Made by a program: the position numbers and the translations under genes
Notes under the pieces: generated by a model
Database searches by the model: none
Told to the model about the DNA's origin: nothing
The model's input: the letters and a program-made list of their open reading frames with translations, nothing else
Source of the DNA: Stachybotrys elegans
Taxonomy: Eukaryota > Ascomycota > Sordariomycetes > Hypocreales > Stachybotryaceae
Assembly: GCA_020746835.1 (NCBI GenBank)
Contig: JAGPNK010000007.1
Location: forward strand, 806,001 to 870,000
Length of the DNA: 64,000 nucleotides
Direction: 5' to 3'
In this document: positions 1-9,487 of the stretch, one piece after another
Layout: every line of letters starts with the position of its first letter
How positions within the stretch are numbered: position 1 is the stretch's first letter

Positions 1-1266
1 CCAGAATGCAGCAACATCGACAGTCTTCTTTTCCGTTGCCGCGTCCTCCAGGAGGAATTCTTCGTCGTCGTCGCTTCCAAACGCTTCTTGCCACTTGGCG
101 GAAAGATCTTCGGCCGGAGCTTCAGTTTCGACAGCAGTATCAGGCGTCCTCCCTTGGTCTATGCCGAGGCCTGTGGTATGGTCCGCCTTGGGCATTTGGC
201 TATGTGACTTCTCTTCATCCTCTTCGTCCTCTTCTTCTTCATCCTCGTCCTCATCCTCATCTTCGTCAGAGTCAGAATCGTCCTCCTCTTCATCGTCGTC
301 GTCAGAGTCGTCATCGTCATCATCCTCATCTTCTTCTTTCACCGTGTCCTCAAGAGTACGGTTTTGAGATTGGGGCTCAGACGTCAGGGATCCCATTACT
401 TGCATGGTAGATTTTCGTTCCAAAGTAGGCAGTGCGGGCTCGTTATCCGTAGTCTGGGCTTGAGAAAAGAAATCATCATTGCCATCATCTTCGTCAAAGG
501 TATTTGCGAGGTTCCCTCCAGGATTCTCGGCTGTGGCGTTTCCTGGTTGGCCAGCCCTCGAAATCAACGGCACGCCCTCCTCGTACCGGGCGTTGGAGGC
601 GGCAGCTTCGTACCCTTGTACGTCACCTCCGATGGAACTGGCATGAGGGCGTTGGGGTTCCTGGTGGTCCTCGGCTTGATATCCGTATCCATCATCCTCC
701 CTCTCCGTTTCCCCGAAGGCCTCGAGGGCCTGCGACGGGGCAAAAGGTTCTTGGTTCTGATCAGAGTCCGAGGTAGAAGCAATGGGGGGCACTGCTGGGA
801 ACGAGTTGGTCCGGTCTGACGGCCCCATGAACTTGAATGGATCAGTGTCAGTCCGTTGTAGAGACCAGTCGCCGTCGTCCTCGTCGTTGAATTCGGGTTC
901 GTGAGAGACGGTGCGGGCGAATGACATGGAGCTGGAATGTTGAGACTTGGACGGAGTGGCGGTAGGCGGTTGTTGGTTCTCAGGAGCTGCTTGCTGAGAC
1001 TGTTCGGCGTGACTATTGGGTGCCGTGACACCACCATCCAAATCAGCCCCTCCCTCGACGGCATCGCCAACATTGGAGAAGGAAGTTTCGGCATGGTGCT
1101 CCTCGTCGTGCGTGTCGGGTTCGTGGGATTCAGGGTCCTGCGACGCCATCTCGTGGTTCTTGAGCGTCGCGGTCGATGACGTGAGGTGTACCGGGTCGCT
1201 CTCAGGGTGCCCGCCGTTAGGCATCAAGGCTGGGTTCCATGATGGCGATCCAGTGTCGCTGGCCAT
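1..1266 (-). CDS. sec16: COPII coat assembly protein Sec16, N-terminal part (runs off the window)
   Basis: Open frame from an ATG at 1266 to the left edge (422 codons, no stop, no obvious intron); the rest lies outside the window. Sec16 is the large peripheral ER-membrane scaffold that organises COPII budding at ER exit sites. The visible part is the disordered N-terminal region. It carries the block SFARTVSHEPEFNDEDDGDW followed by a TDPFKF-containing stretch and a later RYEEGVPLI block, which I recognise from Sec16 of related fungi. A very long Asp/Glu/Ser run is encoded at about 210-345. The last visible residues, with DDEEFLLED, resemble the acidic repeats that precede the central conserved domain. 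The family call rests on these N-terminal blocks, because the diagnostic central and C-terminal domains are not in view. Start chosen at the first in-frame ATG (MASDTGSPSW). Confidence 0.88.
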   Translation of the reverse strand, partial: MASDTGSPSWNPALMPNGGHPESDPVHLTSSTATLKNHEMASQDPESHEPDTHDEEHHAETSFSNVGDAVEGGADLDGGVTAPNSHAEQSQQAAPENQQPPTATPSKSQHSSSMSFARTVSHEPEFNDEDDGDWSLQRTDTDPFKFMGPSDRTNSFPAVPPIASTSDSDQNQEPFAPSQALEAFGETEREDDGYGYQAEDHQEPQRPHASSIGGDVQGYEAAASNARYEEGVPLISRAGQPGNATAENPGGNLANTFDEDDGNDDFFSQAQTTDNEPALPTLERKSTMQVMGSLTSEPQSQNRTLEDTVKEEDEDDDDDDSDDDDEEEDDSDSDEDEDEDEDEEEEDEEDEEKSHSQMPKADHTTGLGIDQGRTPDTAVETEAPAEDLSAKWQEAFGSDDDEEFLLEDAATEKKTVDVAAFW

Positions 1267-3187
1267 CTCTGGAGGGAATTAGGGCGGCGAGAGGGTGATG
1301 TCGCCTGTGTGGAAAATACTGGACGGGCCGTCAGCGCCATGCGCAACATAGGGGAAGCAAGGGGATGGATGGACAGATGGCCAAGAGGGAGGGACCAGGG
1401 CTGCACGTGCGATGGAGAAGGCTCGGGGCTTACCTGTACAGAGTAAATCAAAGTTGGTACACAGAGAGGCTCTTGGCCATAGTCGGTCTAGGATGGGTAT
1501 CAATGGACGACAACGGCAGCCCGTGGCTCGAGGTCATAAATGTCCGATAGTGAAGAAGTGAATAAAAGGATACTGGGCCTGAGGAGGCCAAGGTGTGGGA
1601 GGTGGTGGTAATGAAACGACCTGGACCTCCTAAGGTAGGTGCCAGGTACCGCCTGTTGGTGAGTGGGCGCAAAGGTACTTCCCGTCGAGCGCCTTAGCTC
1701 AGGCAGGGCAGGGTTGGTATGGAAAGGTGTTCGTTAGGTATTCTTTTTAGGTCCGGGTGCTAGCCAGGGAGGGACCGAGCTGGCAGGGATGCCGATACCT
1801 GCACTTTACATATTAGGTAGTGGTACCTCCCACGCTCCCGGACTATCCGTCATTGTGCTTGAGACTCGGAATGCTGTTCCAGATTCGTCCCTCTTCCGTA
1901 TCACGGCATTGCCACCTCTACAATCTGCCATTTGTATTTCTGTATGGGCTCCGAATCAGTAGGCTCGGTGTGAGACCTCCGAGTTGGGACAATTTTCTAC
2001 AGTCAAGCCTCCTGCAAGGGACTGGTTCATCACAGTATAAAGTATTGGGTTAGTACTCTGCCATCTGGCCAAGCTGGCTTCTTCCATTGCAGAATGGAGA
2101 TGGAACCAATTAGACATATGACCCAAATCTCCCCAGCCTGGTAGGAAACTACCCTACACCATCCGTATCGAGTAACCCCGAATTATTGCATCTTTCAGCA
2201 GCGCTTCCTACTCGGTTGAAGGTGCAGGCGCTTGGGATTTGACAAGCTCAAGGTCTTTGTCGAAGAAAAAATTCACTTGCTCCCCTTCACGGTATTTGGC
2301 AAATTTGCGCGGCGAATCGCACCCCTGCATCAATGATGGTGATCAAATGAGACATCACTTTGAAGATTGATGGATCACATGCAAGAGATCACAAGTGTCG
2401 AATGATAGGTAGGCTCTGCAACTTTCGGAGCTTCCGTTACCAATAACACTTTTCCTTCATGTACTAAATTTATTCTGTGAAGCTTTTTACAGCCCAAGAG
2501 ATAGCTTATCTTATCCATGTCTTGAGAGAGCTCCCGTTGCCTGGTGTGCCTACGTTCTTCATCCTCCCAATCACGCTTCCTGGCCACGGGACGGATACTC
2601 GTCTCTTCCAGTTCTTTCTACTTTTCCCTTTACCAGCCATGGCAAGCCTACTAGCACACACGCTGGAAGATGGATAGGAGCCTGCACACGCTCGCAACGA
2701 TTCTAGTTGGCACTTTGACCGCCAAGATGCTGCACATTGAACGCCACCAACAAAGACAGAGCCAACAAGGTGCGTTGGTTGTTAAATCGCTCACTCGTCA
2801 CCCAGGAAGCTTCTCTCGTTTTTTCCCTCTCCGCCTACTTGGTGCAACCCTAGCTCAAAGTGCAGCAAATATTTGGGTGTCGTGTTACATGTTCAAAAGT
2901 GCTTTCGGGGCACAGTTAAAGATTCAATCGTCGAGTGGCAGCACGGTGTCACACGCTCTTGATGCCCAATAGTGCCCCTCAGGCTATAAATGCACTTCTG
3001 AATGCCACAAACTCCATGTTGCATCCAATAAAACAACTCATTTCCAACGCATCATTCTTCTCGCATCCCGTCGTTGCGACATCAGCTCATCAGAGACCTC
3101 ATCAAGCACATTTCACTGTCAGTATTGACGACTCCTCGTTTCCGTGATGTAGCTAAGTACTGCTTCGTCAGATCAGCACCACTCATC
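1267..3187. other. Intergenic region between sec16 (-) and the NYN gene (+)
   Basis: About 1.9 kb of shared divergent upstream sequence. Several short open frames exist (for example 2670-2972) but none has a recognisable domain or a convincing splice pattern, and I call no gene. It contains isolated GGTACC/TAGGTA motifs near 1630-1820. Confidence 0.6.
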
Positions 3188-4654
3188 ATGACCAGCGAGC
3201 GAGCCAAGACCTGCATGTTCTTTGTGGACGATTCCAACATCTGGATCGAGGCCCAAAAGTTCGCGGCCAAGGGTAATAGTCGTGTGTCTAAACTCATAGA
3301 CGGTGACCGCGACCCACGTCTCCGAATCGATATCGGAAGATTGATTGACAGACTGCGCGGAGATCGCAACCAAGGCGCTTCGCATCTATACGGCTCCCGC
3401 CCACCCCCCAACGATTTGGTGTGGAAGGCGTTTGAAAGGTTTCGCTTTGAAACCAAGATCTATGATCGCGCCAACGGGAAAGAAAAGGAGGTGGATAACT
3501 CTATGGCAACGGATCTGAGTACTCAGGCCACCAGGCTCGCGACCAGAGCCGAGTTCGGGTTGATTTATGAACAGCAGAGAGCCAATACGACGTTTGTCGT
3601 CATCACCGGGGACCGCGATATGCTCCCGCCAGTTAAGAGAGTGCTCGAATGCGAAATCGCAGTCGAGCTCTGGGCTTGGGAGTCGGGAATCTCCCGGGAG
3701 TACTTGAAGCTGGCCAACCGCCATAGTCTGCTATCCGTCAATTTTCTGGATGGCATATTTGATGACATTTCCTTCACCGCATTTCAATCTTCAAGAAAAT
3801 CCGAACAAGTTGACGGTGGCCAAGCCATTGTCATTTGCGACTTGCCTGACCTGAGCGAGGTTGACGTTGACATCGACGGCGAAGACGAAGCCAAAGGCAA
3901 AGACAGGAGCAGGAGCAATAAAAAGCTCATGTCAGTAATCGGTGAACATCTTCTCCAGATAGGCCGCCTATTCTTCATCAGTACATCTCAAACTGGGCTC
4001 GAGTTATTTATCGAGTTTCCAACGGTCAAGGACATGGACGACATAATCCGACAGGTGCGGGAACTGGGGGCCCCAGAACTACTCAGCAGCATGACGGTAC
4101 TGTCATGGGCCGAACATTGGGGTCGACTGAAGAAGGACTCGCCTTCTGTTGTCAAAACCACAGTGGGACATATCAATAAGTTCACATTACTCATGAACAA
4201 CCCTGAAGAGCTGTCAACCTCTGTGGGAGCCGAGGAGGGACAGGAACCGACCCAACGCACTGGCAACCCATGGAGGAGTATTGCAGAAGTACAAGGTCAA
4301 CAGCAAGGGCAAGTCAAAGAGCCCAATGATCAGCCATGGGAGACGAAGTCTCGACGCGGTGCGGCCAAGACGCATATGCGCGAGGCACGCAAAGAGCAGC
4401 GATGCCCTTCCCACCTCCGGTGCGCTAAAGCACGCGATTGCGGTTACTCCCACACGGAGGAAGAGCGGAACCTATTTCGGGACCACCCCAACCAGGACTT
4501 CAGGTTCTGGAAAACGAAGAAATGCCGTACCCCTTACTGTCGCCGCGGGAAGCGATGTCGGTTTGCCCATACGCAGGAGGAAGCATGGTGCCTTCGATGC
4601 TTGGTCGAGGGTCACTCCATTGAAGAGTGCCGATATAAGGGGGAAAGGAGTTGA
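3188..4654 (+). CDS. NYN-domain (PIN-like) protein with two CCCH fingers and a CCHC zinc knuckle
   Basis: Single exon, 488 residues. The frame is open upstream to 3074 but the first ATG is at 3188 (MTSERAKTC). An N-terminal NYN domain, a PIN-like RNase fold, covers about residues 8-195. Its acidic positions are all present: D14xxN17 in FFVDDSNIW, D103 and D109 in EVDNSMATDLS, and D142/D144 in ITGDRDMLP. A charged linker follows. The C-terminus has two CCCH-type fingers (C406-C412-C418-H422 and C446-C451-C457-H461) and a CX2CX4HX4C zinc knuckle (C468-C471-H476-C481). NYN domains are generally RNA nucleases and CCCH and knuckle modules usually bind RNA, so an RNA-cleaving or RNA-binding role is the natural inference; the substrate is unknown. 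It converges on the HNH gene at 5182-6835. Confidence 0.85.
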   Translation: MTSERAKTCMFFVDDSNIWIEAQKFAAKGNSRVSKLIDGDRDPRLRIDIGRLIDRLRGDRNQGASHLYGSRPPPNDLVWKAFERFRFETKIYDRANGKEKEVDNSMATDLSTQATRLATRAEFGLIYEQQRANTTFVVITGDRDMLPPVKRVLECEIAVELWAWESGISREYLKLANRHSLLSVNFLDGIFDDISFTAFQSSRKSEQVDGGQAIVICDLPDLSEVDVDIDGEDEAKGKDRSRSNKKLMSVIGEHLLQIGRLFFISTSQTGLELFIEFPTVKDMDDIIRQVRELGAPELLSSMTVLSWAEHWGRLKKDSPSVVKTTVGHINKFTLLMNNPEELSTSVGAEEGQEPTQRTGNPWRSIAEVQGQQQGQVKEPNDQPWETKSRRGAAKTHMREARKEQRCPSHLRCAKARDCGYSHTEEERNLFRDHPNQDFRFWKTKKCRTPYCRRGKRCRFAHTQEEAWCLRCLVEGHSIEECRYKGERS

Positions 4655-5181
4655 CAGTTGGCGCATTAGAGAAGGCTATGATCGTACCACAATACTGGCA
4701 TAAAGGTATTTATAGCGATTGAAGTGCTTGTGTGTAAGTAGCGTCTCTTTATGCACGACCTCCATCATTCTTCTGGGTGCTGTTCTGGGTGTGCGTCTAC
4801 TATAACGCAATGGGCAGAGATATTGGACAACCGGATCAGATGACTGGAACTTAGAATATACTGATGGGTTAGCCGAGCTTCAAACACATTGAGCTTCACA
4901 TTGATATCCGGACACTGGGACGCAAAATTCATTACCGCCAGACTCGGTAGATTTATAGGCGCAGTAACTGACATAAACATTGCGGCTATTTTCTTGTCAA
5001 GCTATTGTATCTGGAGAGATAGTAATCCTCCTTTGTATTCTTGGCAATGAAGAAAGGAGATGAGGAGGAGGAGAAGAAGAAGAAGAAGAAGAAGAAGAAG
5101 AAGAAGAGATATGTCTAGTCCACTTTACTATATGGAATCCCATGCTTGATATTCTATATCAACGAGTACTACAGCCATTAT
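4655..5181. other. Convergent 3' region between NYN and HNH genes
   Basis: 527 bp with no supported gene. It holds a GAG/GAA microsatellite at 5062-5108 and presumably both 3' UTRs. Confidence 0.6.
5062..5108. repeat. (GAG)n/(GAA)n trinucleotide microsatellite
   Basis: Uninterrupted GAG units passing into about a dozen GAA/AAG units. It is a simple purine tract in the convergent intergenic region and not in any called gene. Confidence 0.9.
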
Positions 5182-6835
5182 CTAACTTTGGGAATATCCT
5201 CTTTTGGGATCAGGGGTTGGCTGCGGGTTGAGAGGGCGGAGAGGGAGTGAAAGCGTCGATGACACAGACCCTGGACCCTCGGGAGCCACTTCGGGCCACG
5301 AACCCGTCCGTTTTCTGGTGCGTCCACGAGGCATATCCTCGTTATGTTGCTCCGTTTCTTGTTGCCTGATACGCCTACATCTTTCCTCGTAGTCCCAATC
5401 ACGCTTCCAGAGCTCAGCCGCCCCAGATATGGCCATGAGCCGGATACATGCCCATTGTATCTTGAGCACAATCATGGCCTTCTCAGCATCCGCCCGGGTG
5501 TCATGGAGAATGAAAATCCTCCGGCCGGAGCGAATGGAAGGACCATCGACGTGATGCATCCCAAATTTCCCTATTCCTGCACCCTTGGACTGGACTGGGC
5601 CTTGAGGACGACCCGCTTCGTCCTCACCCCCCTCCCAGCTTTGGACTCTGGCAAGCAGCTCCTGGAGATCGTCCTCACCTTCGTCCAGATCCATCTCCTT
5701 TTCGGCGAACTCGGCCGTCTCGCGGTACATCCATCGAAATATCATTTCCACACGATACCTGCCGTCGACTTCAGTGACGCCGACTGGCTCAAATCCCCAA
5801 CGGGCTTGGGCCCACCAAAAGTGCATCACTGCGTTAAGCGATATCATATTCCACGTACCGTCCACACCTCCAAGTTCAAAGACAACATCCGCAATGCGAT
5901 TGTAAGTCTCCTCCCCAAGGATATGGTACATGCCATCTGACGCCTCCTCCGTTTTCTTAATGTTGTCCGTATCCTGAACCCAAGAAAAGGGAATGATGTA
6001 TGTGACATGCGGATCGCAAAACCCTGTGATAACACAGGCCATGCCATCACGGATGCGGGCCCGTTTTTTCTGCGTCGCGTTTCGCGAAACGGACTGCTTT
6101 TCAGCGGCGGGCTCAGTAGCCTTCTGTGGCTTCTTGGCCTGGGTATTGCTCTTATCCTTCCCTTTGCCCTTGGACGTTGTGGGCGTTGCGGGTGCTGTGG
6201 GCGTCGTGGGGGGTTGGCGAGACCGGGAGCGAGACGTAGAAGGGCGTCCAGAGTTATCCTTCTGCCTCTTAGCCAAAGATGGCGCCTCGGTTGAGTTGCT
6301 GCCCCTTTTAGCACCAGTATCAGCTTGGAGGCTTGAGCTCGACTGGTCTTGGGCGGTCTGAAGGGTTGAGCTCGACTGAGCTTGAGCTTTGGCAGCTCCT
6401 GACTTTTGGCTATCGAAGACTTGGAAAGCATTAGCCATATCAGTTGCAAAGTCAGAGCCACTGTGACTTACAGTATTTGCAGAAGCTCACTATGTCCTTT
6501 GAGACTTGTTTTAAAAGAGGGGCGTTGCTCCTCATCCCCTCGAATCCAACATCATTCATCAGGCACGCGCCGATGATATGGACCGGAGTAGGGGGTATGT
6601 TCGCCCCCCTTCTGGTACCGAAGGACTGTCGGACCAAGTCCAGCCGGTCCTGTACATTCAACATATCTGGTATGTTGTTTCGGACGCAGTGGAAGGCGCC
6701 GTCGCTCACAATCTCGAGGCTGTGTTCGCTGCTGAGCTCCTCGTAAACCGGATGCTCCTGTGGTCCGGCCCGATGTTGACGAAGTGCAGAGTGAGCTGCT
6801 CTGGATGCAGCCACACTGGCGGGGGCGCGCGGCAT
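5182..6835 (-). CDS. HNH-endonuclease-fold fungal protein with a substituted HNH histidine
   Basis: Two exons, 6835-6472 and 6419-5182, give 533 residues. The 52-bp intron has donor GTAAGT at 6471 and acceptor AG at 6420. A fungal HNH_2-like domain starts near residue 250 (CVITGFCDPHVTYIIPFSW) and continues to NMISLNAVMHFWWAQARWGF near residue 330. The usual first histidine of the HIIP motif is tyrosine (Y262, codon TAC at 6000-5998), while the motif Asn (N312) and last His (H321) are present. Residues 130-240 are a Ser/Thr/Lys-rich linker. The N-terminal 120 residues match no domain I know. Proteins of this family are common, lineage-variable fungal accessory proteins of unknown role. Whether this one cuts DNA is doubtful given the substitution. 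The start ATG at 6835 (MPRAPASVAA) is the first in frame. Confidence 0.75.
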
Positions 6836-7217
6836 CTTTTTATGCCTACCTACTTACCAAGCAGGTACTAAGGCAGTTCCTAGGTAGGTTTAGCAGGAAA
6901 GACTAAGTCGGGAGGCAACAAGAATAAAGTTGCGTTGTGACAGGCTCGCTAACCTTAATGTATGTAACGAGGAATGAGATGGGGAGCGATGAGATGGAAA
7001 GATGAGAGTGCTTGGAGATTCACGACGTATTTAACATCCAGCTTCAGTCTGAATCTCTTTGGAAGTAAGGAGGATGGATTGCGATGATGTTACGTTGCGG
7101 AAACCAGACGTTTCTTCTGTCTGCTAAAGCATCTTTCCGTACCGATTGCCGTTTGCTGTTGGTGGGGAGTGCTGCGAGGTGAGGGATGCACAATTCAGAG
7201 GAGCAAACAACACCATA

Positions 7218-7320
7218 CAGGTACCCAGGTACCTACCTACTATGTAGGTAATGCAACATCAGTACCGACAGGTTGCTAGACTACCTGCTACCTACCTACC
7301 TAGTACCTTTGTACTACTGG
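7218..7320. repeat. TACCTACC/GGTACC-rich cluster
   Basis: Repeated TACC, CCTACCTA, TAGGTA and GGTACC units are packed in about 100 bp. Smaller clusters of the same words lie at 6844-6890, 21240-21295 and 37946-37977. They occur only in intergenic DNA in this window. Such words are common in spacers of hypocrealean genomes; I do not know their function. Confidence 0.7.
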
Positions 7321-8719
7321 AGGAATACTACAGGCCCCTCGTATAGCAACATCAAACAGTCCCAATGTGAGTACAGACTCCCTTAATACATCAGGTCATA
7401 TTAAAACTGACGTTTAAACAGCGGCAATTCGCCATAGCACTACCAGACATAGAGCAGGTAACAGATCAGGATACATGGTTGATTGGATGTATCGGGAAGT
7501 TGCGTCGTGAGCTGGCTACAGATATCAGCCACCGAATATGCCAGGCCTTCGACTGATGGGTCGTGAGCCAACCAAATTTATTTATCCATATGTACTTGAT
7601 TCCGTCCATCGCTGGCCTGGCCCTTCTTCGGACTATGCCATGTCCCGTCAGGTAGCCCCTTCACCTCGTCTGGCTTGGTCCATCCCTCAACCACCAGAAG
7701 CATCCATAACCGCATGGCGTAGCAGAGTGGTGGCTTGGTCGTACAAGCCCACTTCCAAGCTGCAACTTTCCCTGAGTCGCAAGCCCGTATTTCTTGATTT
7801 TAATTTGGCCAAGCGCCGTCGTGCAATCCCTAAACAGCCTTCAACTTCCGAAATCTCCACAATACATACAAAGCTACGACAACCCGTCAAAACAACAGGG
7901 CATGTGTACGACCAAGCGGAATCTAGACTTGGGAACCCTGGCCTACCAATTTTCTATCACTTCCAGAGTTCGGTCCGTTCTGTTTCATAAGGCAACGGAC
8001 AGGATCCTGCTGCTGCCGGCTATGCGTGATTCCATACGATGATTGCCCACGTCAATGTTGGAAAACACGGACTGACTACGGGCAGAGAGTCGCGGCTGGC
8101 TACCTTGCTTTGAAAACCTCGTTCTTAGATGTGTCGCTCTGGTGGGCCTTTGTTCCATTGCATCAGGCACACAACCTCTCAAGGGCTTCTGCGTTTCGAT
8201 CTAGTTTGCAATCGACTAGCAAAGTTTTCCCTGCCAGGTTCTTCAAGCCTATTTCGCTCCCCCTTGCTGACTTTTGGGTTGCCGCATCTCCATTCGATTC
8301 GTCCTTGGTGAATGGCACTCATCGAGAACATCATGGTTTACAAGCTACAAGCTCGCCGAGAAATCAAACACAGCCCAACACTGCGAACTGGGAGGGTTCA
8401 GTTTCCTTCCGTCTCGTCTCTCCATTGTTTCTCCACCCCCAAAGTGATGCTGCTTCGGCCTATACTTCCACAAGGTAGAAACTCAGTGTACCTTCATATC
8501 ACTGACATTGGATATGCATGGTCATCGTTATCTGACATGTGCAGTAAGCTGCAGGCATTCTAGAAGATTGTCTTGTTTGAACAACACTTCGAGGGCCTTG
8601 AAATCCTCTATGGCTCTCTTGTGCAATAAACCTGGGTATAGTCGGTTGCTTTGCTTGTTCGACAATTGGCATTGAGATGTCTAGGGTACGGCCTCTGGTC
8701 TGAAAGGCCAACTGACGAT

Positions 8720-8820
8720 CACGTGGATCACTACCCCCCAACCCTAACTCGAGTTGCTTCAATGGCTGCGGGGCACCCACTGGTCACGTGAAATACATAT
8801 CGATAAGCGTAGCCCTAAAC
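8720..8820 (+). promoter_or_regulatory. Putative ribosomal-protein promoter elements (2x CACGTG, AACCCTAA)
   Basis: CACGTG at 8720-8725, AACCCTAA at 8740-8747, a perfect TCACGTGA at 8784-8791, and a related CCCTAAA at 8813-8819, all within 230 bp of the rps17 start codon. In Candida albicans, Cbf1 (TCACGTG) and Tbf1 (AACCCTAA) co-occupy ribosomal-protein promoters; use of the same pair here is an inference. Confidence 0.5.
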
Positions 8821-8948
8821 GATCAGCAAAATGCATCGAAATTCGCCAAATAATCACCAAGCCGAAAATTGTAGTGTCGACAACCGCAGCTTCATCCATC
8901 CTCTAACCACTCACCTCCCAGCCTCCAACCCTCCAAACAGCAGCAAAG

Positions 8949-9487
8949 ATGGGTCGCGTTCGCACAAAGACCGTCAAGAAGTCGGCCAAGGTGCTGATTG
9001 AGAAGTACTACCCCAAGCTCACCATCGACTTCGAGGTCAACAAGCGTCTCTGCGATGAGATCGCCATCATTGCCAGCAAGCGCCTGAGGAACAAGATCGC
9101 CGGATACACCACCCACTTGTTGGTCTCGCACTTCGTCGTCGCCCAATCGCCCTGCTAATCGGATTCTGTGTAGGATGAAGCGTATCCAGCGTGGCCCCGT
9201 CCGTGGTATTTCCTTCAAGCTGCAGGAGGAGGAGCGCGACCGCAAGGATCAATACGTCCCCGAGATCTCTGCCCTCGACTTCCACCAGCAGTCCGAGAGC
9301 GGCCAGCTGGATATCGATGCCGAGACCAAGGACCTGATCAAGCACCTCGGCGTACGTCTTTCCCTCAGACCCAGCAGCATTCATCTCTAACACCTTTCAG
9401 TTCGATACCCTCCCCGTCAACGTTGTCCCCGTGGTGCAGCAGCAGGCTGTGGACCGCCCCCGTCGCTTCGCCGACCGCCGTCCTTAA
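8949..9487 (+). CDS. rps17: 40S ribosomal protein eS17
   Basis: Three exons (8949-9118, 9174-9351, 9401-9487) give 144 residues, the normal size for eS17. The introns are 55 bp (donor GTTGGT, branch GCTAATC) and 49 bp (GTACGT...CAG). The protein starts [20 protein letters not shown] and carries the conserved core [14 protein letters not shown] followed across the junction by [20 protein letters not shown]. eS17 is part of the small-subunit head near the mRNA channel. The start sits in an AAAGATGGG context after a pyrimidine/CAAC-rich leader. Nothing odd was seen; both introns are too short to host a typical snoRNA. Confidence 0.98.

Larger units (their letters stand above)
6836..8948. other. 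Long intergenic region upstream of the HNH gene and rps17
   Basis: 2.1 kb. Open frames such as 7538-7990 and 8026-8478 show no domain, no conserved block that I recognise and no clear splice sites, so they are left out. The region contains TACC/GGTACC clusters (6844-6890, 7218-7320) and, in the last 230 bp, promoter-like elements of rps17. Confidence 0.6.

Noticed and set aside
95..367. Plus-strand frame with a long poly-serine run
   Set aside because: It is the antisense reading of the Asp/Glu-rich stretch of sec16 and starts at TTG.
7538..7990. 150-residue frame in the spacer upstream of rps17
   Set aside because: No recognisable domain, no splice pattern and poor protein-like composition.
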